Positions 53,015-64,000 of a stretch of DNA of 64,000 nt are shown piece after piece (position 1 is the stretch's first letter; each line of letters opens with the position of its first letter). A model generated the notes under the pieces. It did not search any database, had not been told where the DNA came from, and saw only the letters and a program-made list of their open reading frames with translations. This DNA comes from Triops longicaudatus (taxonomy: Eukaryota > Arthropoda > Branchiopoda > Notostraca > Triopsidae). Made by a program: the position numbers and the translations under genes. The stretch covers positions 186,001-250,000 of the forward strand of contig JAGQDJ010000156.1 in the NCBI GenBank assembly GCA_022885665.1, given 5' to 3'.

Positions 53015-53017
<3 letters not shown>

Positions 53018-53066
<49 letters not shown>
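53018..53066. repeat. Poly(A) run
   Basis: About 49 consecutive A residues. This may be the tail of a retroposed copy, but the upstream sequence (52761-53017) shows no recognisable gene or element. Confidence 0.85.
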
Positions 53067-53068
<2 letters not shown>

Positions 53069-53886
53069 AGCATGAGCATTATCTCTTTGTTGCCAGATGA
53101 ACATAAGAATTTATTAAATCAGAGCATTAACAAGAATGGGCGGATATTTGACTCTTGGGAAAATATAATAACCTTAATACATGTTCCATTGCAAATGGTT
53201 CCAGTAGTAAACTTGCAGATAAAATTACATAGTGCGCGTACGTCTCAAGTTTTGGCGTCGTAATTTTGCAACAGGCCTGTCGAGACGTGGTGGAGACAAA
53301 AAGTTTTACACAATCGTTTTAGGGAGCTTTTACCGCTAGGAAAATGTAGGTTAGGAATATTACGTCTCGTGCTGTTCATTGTTTTGCACTGACGAAACGT
53401 CTTCTATACAAATGACTACATTTTCTGTAATTTTTACATTGTTGACAGTTGATGCGTGGAGCCAGCAATCATTGGACGTGCGAGACGCTGTGAGCATTTG
53501 GGCAACGCTTTGCTCTGTCTTATATGTCATGATAAGAATAGTTTCAGAAACGAGACGTACCATTTGTCAAGTCACGATTCGGTTTTAGGCGATTCAGTTA
53601 GTTAGTGTGATGCGTTCAAGGTAGATCTAGTCTTTTTTTTTTTTTTTGGTACATATATACCGTAGGTTGGCTTTTGTTCCGACCACTTGAGGCCGTGCCG
53701 TCATTGTCCGGCATGATAAGGGTTGATGACATGATATTAGATGCTGACGGGCAAAACAGTTGCTTATTGCCGGACGTTAAACCTGACCGGAGCCCCTCGA
53801 GTCAGTTCATGTTACTGTGTTGGAATACACGAATGCGTAGGACCAATGACCCGTTCGTTTTGTTGGTCGTAATGCTTGTTACGTGA

Positions 53887-54372
53887 ATGATTGGCAAGAA
53901 AATTGCCTCTATTATGCTACTAATACTATCTATAAACCTCCCACAAACTCGTGTAGCCTCTGAAGCGAACCATTGCGAGGTTTCAAGTTTGCTTTCGTCT
54001 CTTGCGAAAGCCATCGTCATATGTCAAGGGCGAGGTGGGTATTGAAAGTGAAATCGAATTAGCGCAAGACAGCGCCAGACATTTCAGAAAGCTGCTTGTT
54101 TACTCATAGTGCTTTGTGTTGAGCTATTGTTGCCGCTTTCGCGAAAAACCAGTCGGGAGCGTAGAAACCTTCACGATGTTGGTCAAACGGACGGAGTAAG
54201 TAACTCGAAACAAGCGACACAGCTGACGCGCCCATTGTTGCTCTCTAGTTTAGTGGACCGAATGACTGCTACGCTACGTTGCGCTGAAAGACTTGAGACA
54301 TGCCACCAAGAAGTAGCATATATTATCACAGAGATCGAAAACATTAAGTTTCCTCCTTTCCAGAAAAAATAA
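53887..54372 (+). CDS. Candidate small secreted Cys-containing protein (exon joins uncertain)
   Basis: The frame at 53887 starts MIGKKIASIMLLILSINLPQ, a typical signal peptide with a likely cut after VAS, then continues with two Cys (NHC; VIC) before a GTGGGT donor near 54033. A downstream exon (54110-54194) after TTACTCATAG, then a strong intron (GTAAGT to CTCTCTAG, 54195-54248), then an open exon to the stop at 54372 with RCAERLETCHQEV. The last two exons join in one frame that reads CFVLSYCCRF at its start. The join of the first exon to that frame is out of phase with the obvious donor, so one boundary is wrong or the first frame stands alone (52 codons to 54044). AATAAA follows at once. 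Family unknown. Confidence 0.35.
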
Positions 54373-54457
54373 ATAAAAGGATACCTATTAATTCAGTTTA
54401 ATAAAAATCTCAAAGGCTCTTTTTCCGTTGTCGGTATAACTATATTTATTTTTGCTG

Positions 54458-54570
54458 TACAATAAAATCCCGCTGTAACGAACTCGCAGGGTACTAAAAA
54501 CTCGTCCGTTATAGCACATTGCGTTATAGTTCGTTATTAACTATGTTCGTTATAGCGAGATTTTATTGTA
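54458..54570. mobile_element. Tc1/mariner- or pogo-like miniature element
   Basis: A 109-bp element (54460-54568) with 24-bp terminal inverted repeats, 22 of 24 bases matching (left starts CAATAAAATCCCGCTGTAAC; right is its near complement, ending GATTTTATTG), flanked on both sides by TA. TA target duplication and TAACGAAC-type ends are typical of the pogo branch. It cannot encode a transposase. Confidence 0.8.
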
Positions 54571-57500
54571 CTTGCTTTATTTACAGTATTTATGAAAGAC
54601 CTAAATGGACAGCGTGTGGAGTTCTTTATGAACTAATGCAGTTTAAAGCACCGTACTATACATCCATGAGGGTTAACCGACCTCTTCCTCTCCGGAAGCC
54701 ACCCCGCCCAGGTTGAAGTAGGGAGTGGATTTATTGGGGAACATACTGGTAGTCATCAACAACTACGTTTAACCACCGAAAAAAGGATGGAAATACAGGG
54801 TAAGCTTTTGAAAACAGTCGAAACGCAAGGTAAACGACTGCGAGCCTGTGGAATATGCGAAAACGCGTAATGCGGATAATGCTTAAGTTACGTAGTGCAT
54901 AGAAAGGACCCAAGCAATGGCAAGTAAGCAAAAGTAGCCCTGTAGCTAGCCTTGCAAGTTTCAGGAACTGTTGAAGACCAAGGTATTCTGACGTCAGCCA
55001 CGAGTCAGCTCAGCAACTTGCTATATACCATCTTTCCGTTAACGTGACCGGCTTGCTTAATAAGGCTTTTGAAGCATACGGCTTCTTATTTTTCGTGTAT
55101 AGGATTATGCAAAAGATGAAAAAAAGGGCTCAACACCATCCTCCGTTCCCTTTTACGAGCAACCAGGTTTTTCTCGTTAAGAAGGAAGAATACTTTTACT
55201 ACCTCTCCCCCCTTGCATAAAATGATCGTGAAGGTTATACATGTTAAACTATAGCGCACACCAAAAAACTCACCTCTGGCCAATTTTAGAGCGATTTTAA
55301 GTCCTTAGATCCGATTTTGGACACAGGCTTTCACTTTAGAGCAACACAGATTCGCCCATGCACGGAATATCCCTTTGATCGGTTCCACGTCCACCTGTTG
55401 AGCACTGTAGCAGATTTATCAAGTTTTGTCTTGCGGAAGGTTAGGTTAATATGAGAAATAATAGGCTTAAACGTGAAATGTAAATACAGATGGCTGGCAG
55501 AGTTGCCGAGCCATGGTCAACGCTTGTTGATTAATAAGCAAGCACTACAGCGTTACATTAATCCCACGTCCTCCTCGCGCTCTGCACTGAGACTGAGCTT
55601 CCCAGTGGAGGTTGCCCGCTATCACCTTAGCATCATGGCTCTATGAGCCAAGGGACCTTGGTGTGGCGGGGGGTTTTCGGCCGAGGTGTGCGACTATCGC
55701 TATACAGTACCAGAACGTGGTGCAAAGGCACAATAGCTTTAGGTAATGAAACGGAATCTAATGTTCCAGTGGAACAGCGGAAATCTGGCAGCTTGAGCGA
55801 CGAACGATAAAGTTGAGCTGCGCAAAGGACAACATGAGATGACCCACAAGGATACGGGTAACCCATTTAGGCGAGCGAAAAAAGCAGTGTAGTAAATGTC
55901 CATCAGCTTAAGTTGCGAACTGCTCTCGGCACTCGTTTATTGTAGGGACTTGGGGTGTTTAAGCCACAGCCGCAACACGGTAACGTTGCGGTTTGTTAGT
56001 TTGCGATAGTCTGGCGGGTGTAAGTGGTGAAATGTCAAGAGCATGCCAATGTTTAGGAGAAACTTGCGTCGGAACCTACGTCTAATTAGAACATGCGATA
56101 CGTGTAAAGCCTTGACGTAAAGCCGAAGGGAAGAAAGCTGGTGTAATAGCCTCTCTTATTTAATATGGGAAATTATGTATGTAAAACCTAGTTAACGATT
56201 GGAAACCCTACCGGACCTATACCTTTCATAATCGGTCTTAATAGCTTCAAGCGCAGCAAGAGAAGAGATTCCTCTCACACTTGCGTTTACCATAATGAGT
56301 TTCTATGTTTTATTTTTAAACTTTTTTTTCAGAGTCTTTTAAGAGCGTTTTTATCGGGAATTTGGTTAAATAGTACGAATAATAAGCTTCTGACATCAAA
56401 GTACCCGTACCCATACCCCCGTAAAAGCTCTCATTTACATGACTTGTATTTGAGCATATTTGTATGGTCATGACACTAGAGAATGTAGACTATATTATGC
56501 CCAAGCTATAAAATGGTGCAGAATTAGCTAACGAACCCAGGTGTTCACTGTTTCACATTTATAACCGTGGCTTAACCGCCTTCTCTTATGGTCGAATTAC
56601 ACGGGAAATTCCTTTAGTCGATGCTGCGAACACTGTTACATATTAAACATATTTAAAGTGAGGTTTGTTTAACGTAATAGCGAATGTGTGTTTGCCAGTT
56701 ATTTTCAGATGAAACGTCCAAAGCACTTTTCAGTAGTTAGTTTTTTTTTCGTAGAAGAAGAGAAGTAAATATTCGAGCGTAAATGTTGTTTTTGTCCGTA
56801 AAAATATAATAAATGTGCATGATAGTTACCTCAATTTGTAAAAACGTTTCGAAACACTTTGCAAGGTTTCGAGTTTCAACTGTTGATTTTTTACTGCAGC
56901 ATTTTCTACTTATAATTACTAAAGTTATAATAATTGTATAATAAATAATAAAGTTATAATACTTATAATTACTATAATTACGTTCCTTTTGTGTTTTAAG
57001 TAATGTGATACAGTTATTGTGCACAAGACCTATAATGACCACAGTATTAATATTTTGGAAATATGCAACAATAATCACTAAACTGTTCACGACAGTTTTT
57101 CATGTAATTTTCACGCGAATTCCTGTGGTTGATCTAGACGTGTTTATGTAATGAATTTTTGTACATTTGCGTAAAAATAAATGTAGTACTTTAGTGGTAT
57201 AAATAGTCAGGGGAAAATGTGATTGGGCCTGCAAAAGGAGAAAATTTTGGAAAGTGAGAGCTTTTGTCCGTTTCGTTAACCATTGTGGTACGACTGTCTT
57301 GGAATTTGATACGCAGTAACCGAAGAATGTAAAGAATCCAAACACTTCCATGTAACGCCTTACCTATAGTTAGCATGCTATAATGCTAATAAAATCTTGT
57401 TGTGTTTGCAATGATGTGTTTACATTTCTAAGATAGATATGTTCATCACGTGGCCTCGATGCATCAGACTTCACCTATTAATGCTAGTACCTACATAACT

Positions 57501-59756
57501 TCATTCTCAAAGTTTGATCCTCAGGCATTTTGCTTGTTCGACCTTAGTGAGGAACATTTATTTAGCATATTAAGTTTTTATTTTTGTTAAATTTTTGTGA
57601 TTAATTATTGAAACTTTTTACGTATTAAAATATGCTGAATACATGTTCTTTGCTCGACAGTAATAAATGAATGATTATTTACCATATTAAATCTTTCATT
57701 GTTTAAGATTTTATAATTAATTATTAAAACTTTTTATTCATTAAAATTGAAATATGCTGATATTTATTCTTTGTCGACTGAAATGAATGAATCGTTTTTA
57801 AGCATTTTAAAAGGTTCGTAAAGCTGCTCCACATTTGCAAAGAATTTTCTTAAGTCTCTGCGTAACAAAGGAACAAAAACAAGTTCCCAAAGTTGCTTTC
57901 GCCGACAGTCTCTTTCTGTCACGTATCCTTTATCGTGTCTCGCAGTCACAGTAAGCCAATATACAATTAGATCCTCTACTTTTGCATCGAACTAGTCTTA
58001 CACAACCATACTTGAATGGGTTGTGTAAATTCTTTGCGTGGCTTTAATAGTGACAAGGCGAAAAAAATTGTGGAGGTGCTTCCAGCCAGCTTTTACTGTG
58101 TCGCAGGTTAAAAGCGCGTCAGTTGCTAACTCTCCATGTATAGACATGTTGGCAACGAACGAGGAACCACCTGAACGTTGCTAATGTAACGTATAGTCAA
58201 GATCTTGCCGTCGACTTTCTTCATCCTGTCTCGTGGGTAAAACCACTGGCACGTTGCGAGCTAACGTCCGACCCTGCTCTTTTAATCGCTAACAGCGATT
58301 CTTGTCTTTACCATCTTTCACAAGAAGTCCTTTCGAAAAGGTCCTCCCTCTCCAACTCTCTTTGGCCAAGCACTTTCCCCTGTAATCACAGCATAGCAAT
58401 AACAGCCTAAATGGATATACCCAATATGGGACCCACGCACATCTGGGGAGGCCCAGCTTTCTACTTTTTGCATTTTAGACCCATTTGACTCGCGTCTCTA
58501 TCCAGGTTATCTCACCCGAAGTACGCGCTCCAAATTGATCGCTTCGCAAGCTTGTTGGCGACATCGTTGCAGGCGGCGATACAGAAGACTACTGTCAATG
58601 GACACTGGGCAAAGACACCGCGATTGATTACCATAACATGGCGAGTTTGCTTGAAAACTCCTGAGACGTCAGCTAACCGGTTTAAAGTGCTTAGAAGCCA
58701 GTACTGCCCCTATGTCCCATACCAGGCCCGTGCTCGGGTAGAAACGAGCTTTTTGTCTACCTGACTTCATGCAACGCAAAAGCCCTTTCACTTTTTGCTA
58801 TAACCCTTTGCACTGACCTTGATTTTTAGCCATCTGGTGTGGCCTCCGCCCACCCTCATGTGTCAAGTTATCATAAACTTCTTCGGACATTGACGAAAGG
58901 ATTCAATGTGTCTTACTGACAAGGGTAGACGAGCAGAGGGACAGTTGTGACGCAAGACGGTTTTAGTAAATTATGGTCCACGCGCAACTTATTTATTATT
59001 TATGTGTACAAAAGATGTGCAGATAAATCAGGGCATCCTTTCCTCGAGTTCATTTGAAACAGGCAAGTTTACTCAAATTAAGTATAAACGGTGTTCTTGT
59101 GAGCTATATTTTATGCAAAAGAGGAAAACTGTTGACAAACGCTTGACTTCAGTAGCATCATTCGCGAGATTCGGTATCATTCGATGCACTGAGTGGAAAG
59201 TTGAAGCGTCGGTGATCATTACAACTGTTAACAATTTTCTTGAATTTTTCTTTTTTTTTAACTGGTTTGACTTCATCCACCTACGATTCATGTATTAATT
59301 CCATAATTACAGAAAATGCTAGTGGAAATATATCGTACTCCGAAGTTTAGAATTAGATAAAAGGAATACAAAAACATAGAATACATTAAATTGTAAAATT
59401 TTCAATAATTAACACACCGGCGAAAGAATGTTACGAGGCCACTTTTGATAAATCATTTACATTGCAGCAATCTGATGCATTAATAGGAGTAAGAGAAGCA
59501 CACGACATATATCTTGCGCAGTGGGGGATTTACAGAACAAATGCTGTCTCTGGTATACAGTCGGAACATTACTATGTTAAAACATCGTATTTTTTATTCG
59601 TAAACAATTCTTAAAAATTGTGATTTATCTTGGGAATAACATCTCGTGCGTTGTCCGCGGCAAATTTATCCTTTTTTTTAAAGAGGGCGTGTAAAGAAAT
59701 TATTATTCCTGTGTCAAGGGACTTGGAAAACCAAAAAAAGGCACAATGCTATTTAT
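54571..59756. other. Gene-poor region, no supported gene
   Basis: Only short open frames, none with family resemblance or a clean exon chain. The frame at 55633-55866 (minus) has no start context or splice partner. Parts may be introns of a larger minus-strand gene or unrecognised repeat DNA. From about 56.7 to 57.8 kb the sequence is very AT-rich. Confidence 0.45.
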
Positions 59757-62700
59757 TTAGTGTCCGTTCCAGTCACGGACTTCAATAATAACTCCACCGG
59801 ATTGTTGCGGCTTGATGTCCATGTACCTCAAGCTGGCGTCGCGTGGGCAGCTTTGTTCCGTGTCTTTGTAATGCGAACGCGTTACCGTTTTCTTCTCGCT
59901 GCTTTCAATGGTCTCCGTCGAAAAACCGTCTTTCAAGGGAACCGTTCGTTTACTGTAAGTTCGGATGGTGTCAGTTTCCGAATCATTGCCCAAGGATGGG
60001 TCACCTTTGGAGCGAATGCGGAAAGTTTCCGAGTAATTCTCAGGCTTGGGTCGATGCACCAACGCAGTAGCATCTTTCCCCGACCGGAAAGATGAGCTTG
60101 GAGTCAAGGAGCTCCGTCGCAAGGTACTAGGCTGGCTGCTGAGACTATGATTCGCTGCTTCGCGATAGGAGGAGTTCAAGGACGAGTCAGCAGGATTCGA
60201 GAACTTGTTACTGTTCTGGAGCTGGGTACGGAAACTTTGCGACGAATTCAGGCGATTCTCCCGATCGACCCGGAACGAGGACTGGGGACTCTCGTAGGTC
60301 TTCAGGGTAGGTTGCCTGCTCTCAGGGAGACGGTTAAGCACTGGAGTGCTGGTGTAAACCCGACTAAATTTGGAGTTGGTGGTAATCGGGCTACCCCTGG
60401 AGTAGTTGGTCGATTCACCGTACGGTGACTGAGCCTTTTCAAGCGGAGGAGGTGGAGTTTGAGGAGATTGTGTGCGCTTGTCCTTGCCGTCATTATCGTC
60501 TTGGGTACAGTTCTTGAATTGTGACAGGTCTTCTTCGCCGTGAATGTGCATGAAGAGCTCCGGCGCTGTATTCAGTAGACCATTCAAGAAGCGTTGGCGC
60601 TTATCTGTATCCTTATTCTCGTCGCTCTGTGACGGTGGGGACACGCGTCGCTCGGCTTTGCGTGTAGGGGATTTGGGCTTGGGAGGCGGTTCGGGGCCGG
60701 TTTTCTTGACTTGTCCTGCAATCACTCGTGGTAAAGGACTGTCGTGGATTTTACCATTAGGCAGGGATGAGATAAGCTTGGCTTTTCGTTGCTCAAGCGT
60801 CAGCCGACTCTCAGCGTGGTCGTCGATGATCTCTTCGTTAAGGCTTGGTTGGGATTTCTTGATGGTCGAAAACCGGTTGGAAGTGTCTCGTTGATTCGAG
60901 ATGCGGTTCAAGGAGATTTCACTTTGGCTGATTTCTTTGTTGAGCTTGCTCAAGGGACGGAAGGTTGAAGTAGGTCTTGAATCGGTAGTGTCTACGACTT
61001 TGGTGGTTGTAAAAGTGGGACGGATTCGAGACTGCACCGTGGAGTGACTACGGAATAGGGACGAGTTGGATGGCGAGTTTAGGCTTCCATTGGTCGAGTT
61101 AAATACGGTATGGTTAGCGCTGTTGCGTAATATACCACGGTTTCGTGGCAACGTGTACAGCGTGCTGTCTTCCCGAAGTTCGTTTTGACTCTTACTTAAG
61201 TCAAGCTGACTTTTGCTGATACTACTGATGATGCCTGGACTGCGCAATGGAGAGGTCGAATTCGCTGCCGACACCCGATTAAGGAAGGAGGTGGATTTAT
61301 ACAAAGGACTGTTGTATTTGTCCTCACTGGTTTTATCACTGAAAGAGACGTTGGCTTTTGACAGAGTGTTATGAGCTTGGTTTGGCTGGTAGAAACTCTG
61401 GCTGCGAGCAAGACTAGGGGCAGTCGAATGGTTCTTGGACTCCGACTGATTTCTGCTGGACGACAAGTTAGTAACCTGCCCTTCTTTGACTCGTGGCTCG
61501 TCTCTGGAATTCCTGCGGTCCGTAAAGCTGGTATCGCGTGTTGATTCCCCGACCTCCCGCGTCTTGGGTTTACGTGGCAAAGTCTGCGAACGCAAACCGT
61601 CGTCCAGCCCTTGCAAAAGCTTATTGACCGGATGTTGGGTTTGGCTCAGGATGTCAGCACTGCCCCGCCGACCCATGGTCGCTCGGGTGAAATTGTCATG
61701 GCGGCTCACGTTAACGCCATTCTGCCGGCGTGTAGTGTCAATCAATTCCGCATCGTCCTTCGGATCCCTAAAAGGGTTTACAGGGACGTTGTCACGAAAC
61801 GGATCTTGACCCAGATAATACTTCTTCTTCGGTTTAGTACGATCCAAAGTCTGCGTCGTCATTTCAGTTGGGCGGGTTAGGGTTTGCGTCCCCGAGTCGC
61901 TTCTGTTCTTCGTCTTGCGTCGCTCAGGCCGCACGGGTGGCGATTCTGTAGCAAAGATCTCTCGGGTTGTAGTAGAATACCCGTTGATATTCGGAGGACT
62001 CGGACGCGGTGGTGCTGGAGCTTTTGCTGGCTTCCGTGACTGCAGGGTTGGGCTAATTTCTTCGATGATTCTGTGTGTTGTTTTCTGCGTCTGGGTTATT
62101 TCTCGTTCAGGGATCAAGTCTTCCGATGGCTTCACCGTGAACGTCTGAGCAGGGTATCTACTATTCCCGGGCTTTTCGTTTTCGAATCGGTAAACCTTTG
62201 TCGGGGACGTTTTGGTGTTCTCCTGTTCTGTTCTGTAATAGCCGGAGCTGTAACTTTGATCTCTGTTTCGCTCATTGCTGCGGAACTCTGGTAAAGAGTT
62301 CGGCTCTAAGTCGTGAGTTCTGTTGTGGAAATTGGTTTCGTAGATGTTAACGCTGCCTCGACGTTCTTCCCGGAATCGCGGGTTGAAAGCCTCGTTGACC
62401 CGAAATGACTGTGAGCTCTGCAGCTTGTTGCCTTTCCGCTCGGGGGAATATTCCCTGGGACCGACCTTTATTACCGTCCTACCGCGTGACGTCGGTGTTG
62501 GAACTTTTTCATCGTCAACTTCATGTAAGGGCTGACGCGGTGGCCACTCACGCTTGCCTGGAGTTTCGGTAACGCTAAAGTCTTCGCGATGCTTGCTTTC
62601 GTTGCTTTGCGAGACGTAGGAATCATCCTGACGCTGATGGCGCTGTTCCCGGAACGAGCTACTAATCGACTTGCGAGGACCTTCATCTTTGTAGTAGATG

Positions 62701-63872
62701 TTCTCACTTTTCGGCTGGATAATGAGTTCTTCTTCCCTTTTGCCAACCCAGGGCGTCAAAGTCGGTTTGGACGTGTTATTGAACGAAGTCGACCGCCTGA
62801 CAGGAACGCTGTACAGATCGTTCCCTGTTTGCTGAGAGAGTTTCTGCTGCCATGGCTTGGCGCAGACAGGAGATTCCGTTTGTGTCTCAGGCGTGCCTTG
62901 CCATTTCGGCGACGTATTGTTATTACTCCGAAAGCTGGTTTTGACAGTCGGTGACATGGGTGGTGTCGCTATGGGTGACGTGGTACGCAAGTTAAAAGTG
63001 TGCCCAGGTCCCACGGGCAGGACTTGGACTCGGTCGTTATATCCTGCATATCTCCCAGTGTGCATTTTAGTAGGAGGAACCGCGGGCTCGGGCGTTGGTT
63101 TCGCAACGTCCTTGTATAATGCCTTCGGTGCTGCGTAGATCTTGTAGTCGGGCTCGGGTGGAGGGGGAGGCACGCTGCTGGGGGAGTTGACGAAGGAGTC
63201 ACTGGTTTGTGGGGTCTCTTCGCGCGAAGACCGTGACTTCATAGTGACACTGATCCCCCCACCCGACACGGCGGGTTGGTCGTCCAGTTCTGGGTCGAAG
63301 GAGCTTCGAGAAGATTCGCTGCCGAAGTGGCTTTCCAGCCAGCGCGAGGTTTCTTGTTTGCGGGTCTCTTCCTCGGCTTCGAGGTTCAAAGGCTTTTGGG
63401 TCAACACGTCTTTGCGCTCGAGACTGGACTCGCGCTCGGTTCTCGGCGTGGGTTTAACCCCTTTGCTGGCTAACAATTTACGGGTTTTGCGAATGCGATC
63501 CGAAAGACTCTCCCATTCACGGTCTTCGCCGTCTTGTTCGTGTTGGATGGTCTCGGAGGTCAAGTGCATCCCTTCTCCTATCTTGACACCTTCCGAAAGC
63601 CTGCCACTCGGGGGGACAGCAAAATATTCAACCTGCCACGAAAAAAAAATACCGTTAAATTTTGTAAGTAAGGAGGTTCAACTAGCATAAATTACCTGAT
63701 CCTCGTCTTTGATGTGGGAGTAATTCCGCTTGGTTTCTTTGGAAATTTCGTGGACGGATGACGGTCGTGAATGCTGTTCTTCGTCCGGAAACTCCTCGTC
63801 GTCAAATTCCTCGTGATGTGAATGACGTGTCGTCTCGGTTATAATTTTCCCATCTTTCTCTTCGCTGTGTTC
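59757..63872 (-). CDS. Large disordered protein, 3' part (runs off the right edge)
   Basis: Two exons are seen: 63696-63872, which starts after an AG acceptor (EHSEEKDGKIITET and onward; DDEEFPDEEQ), and a single terminal exon of about 3.9 kb, 59757-63633, starting VEYFAVPPSGRLSEG and ending VIIEVRDWNGH. About 1,350 residues are visible; the N-terminus lies beyond 64000. The chain is rich in Ser, Pro, Arg, Asn and Gln and I see no folded domain. Landmarks: SLSDRIRKTRKLLASKGVKP, a proline run (VPPPPPEPDYKIY), YYLGQDPFRDNVPVNPFRDP with repeated PFRD, TLPRKPKTRE, TLEQRKAKLISSLPNGK and TGPEPPPKPKSP. Such proline-rich and basic patches fit SH3 partners and cytoskeletal linkers, but I do not recognise the family. 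It has its own stop, so it is a separate gene or an alternative 3' end of the neighbouring disordered gene. Confidence 0.75.
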
Positions 63873-64000
63873 CTACAGTGTGACAGCCGTTAATTTATTG
63901 CTATTTCATTCGCTATACCCTTTTCTGGCACTTATGTTTTTTTACTACTTTTGTCATATTTAAGTCATAAGCAAGTTATAATTAAGTCGTACCTGTATAT

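Noticed and set aside
53360..53560. Inverted match TACGTCTCGT ... ACGAGACGTA about 200 bp apart
   Set aside because: Only 10 bp match and similarity stops at once further in; no target duplication, so it is not supported as an element.
55633..55866. 77-codon minus-strand frame in a GC-richer patch
   Set aside because: No recognisable domain, splice partner or repeat structure; it could be old transposon DNA but cannot be shown.

Overview
The window is eukaryotic nuclear DNA from an animal with a compact, intron-rich genome: many exons, introns mostly 50-80 bp, AT-rich intergenic DNA. A CRF-like diuretic hormone (DH44-type) precursor at the left end points to an arthropod. Intron size and tandem gene duplication would suit a branchiopod crustacean or a small chelicerate, but the species cannot be fixed from sequence alone.

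Layout, left to right. 1.1-1.8 kb (+): DH44-like neuropeptide precursor. 3.5-6.6 kb (+): complete 15-exon Ku80 (XRCC5) gene. 7.1-10.3 kb (+): angiotensin-converting-enzyme-like M2 peptidase that keeps its zinc site but has lost other active-site residues. 10.4-19.2 kb (-): BLTP2/KIAA0100/hobbit bridge-like lipid transfer protein, tail-to-tail with the ACE gene and head-to-head with THOC6. 19.7-21.0 kb (+): THOC6. 21.7-22.6 kb (+): UBE2G1-type ubiquitin-conjugating enzyme. 22.9-38.9 kb (-): four tandem Spinster-like MFS transporters. The middle two are a recent segmental duplication, separated by a broken fragment related to the fourth gene. 41.3-48.7 kb (-): a large, mostly disordered protein with repeated tryptophan motifs and two PP1-docking-like motifs; its 5' end is not settled. 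50-59.7 kb: gene-poor DNA with two terminal-inverted-repeat elements and one candidate small secreted-protein gene. 59.8-64 kb (-): 3' part of a second large disordered protein that runs off the right edge.

The genes are not a functional operon. They cover neuroendocrine signalling (DH44), peptide processing (ACE-like), DNA repair (Ku80), lipid transfer (BLTP2), mRNA export (THOC6), ubiquitination (UBE2G1), membrane transport (MFS cluster) and probable cytoskeletal scaffolding (the two disordered genes). For XRCC5, THOC6 and UBE2G1 I joined exons at GT/AG sites; the coding totals are exact multiples of three and match the usual family lengths. I found no single new multi-gene system. The strongest leads are the ACE-like enzyme with altered catalytic residues, the PP1-motif scaffold, the rearranged transporter cluster and a short secreted-protein candidate.
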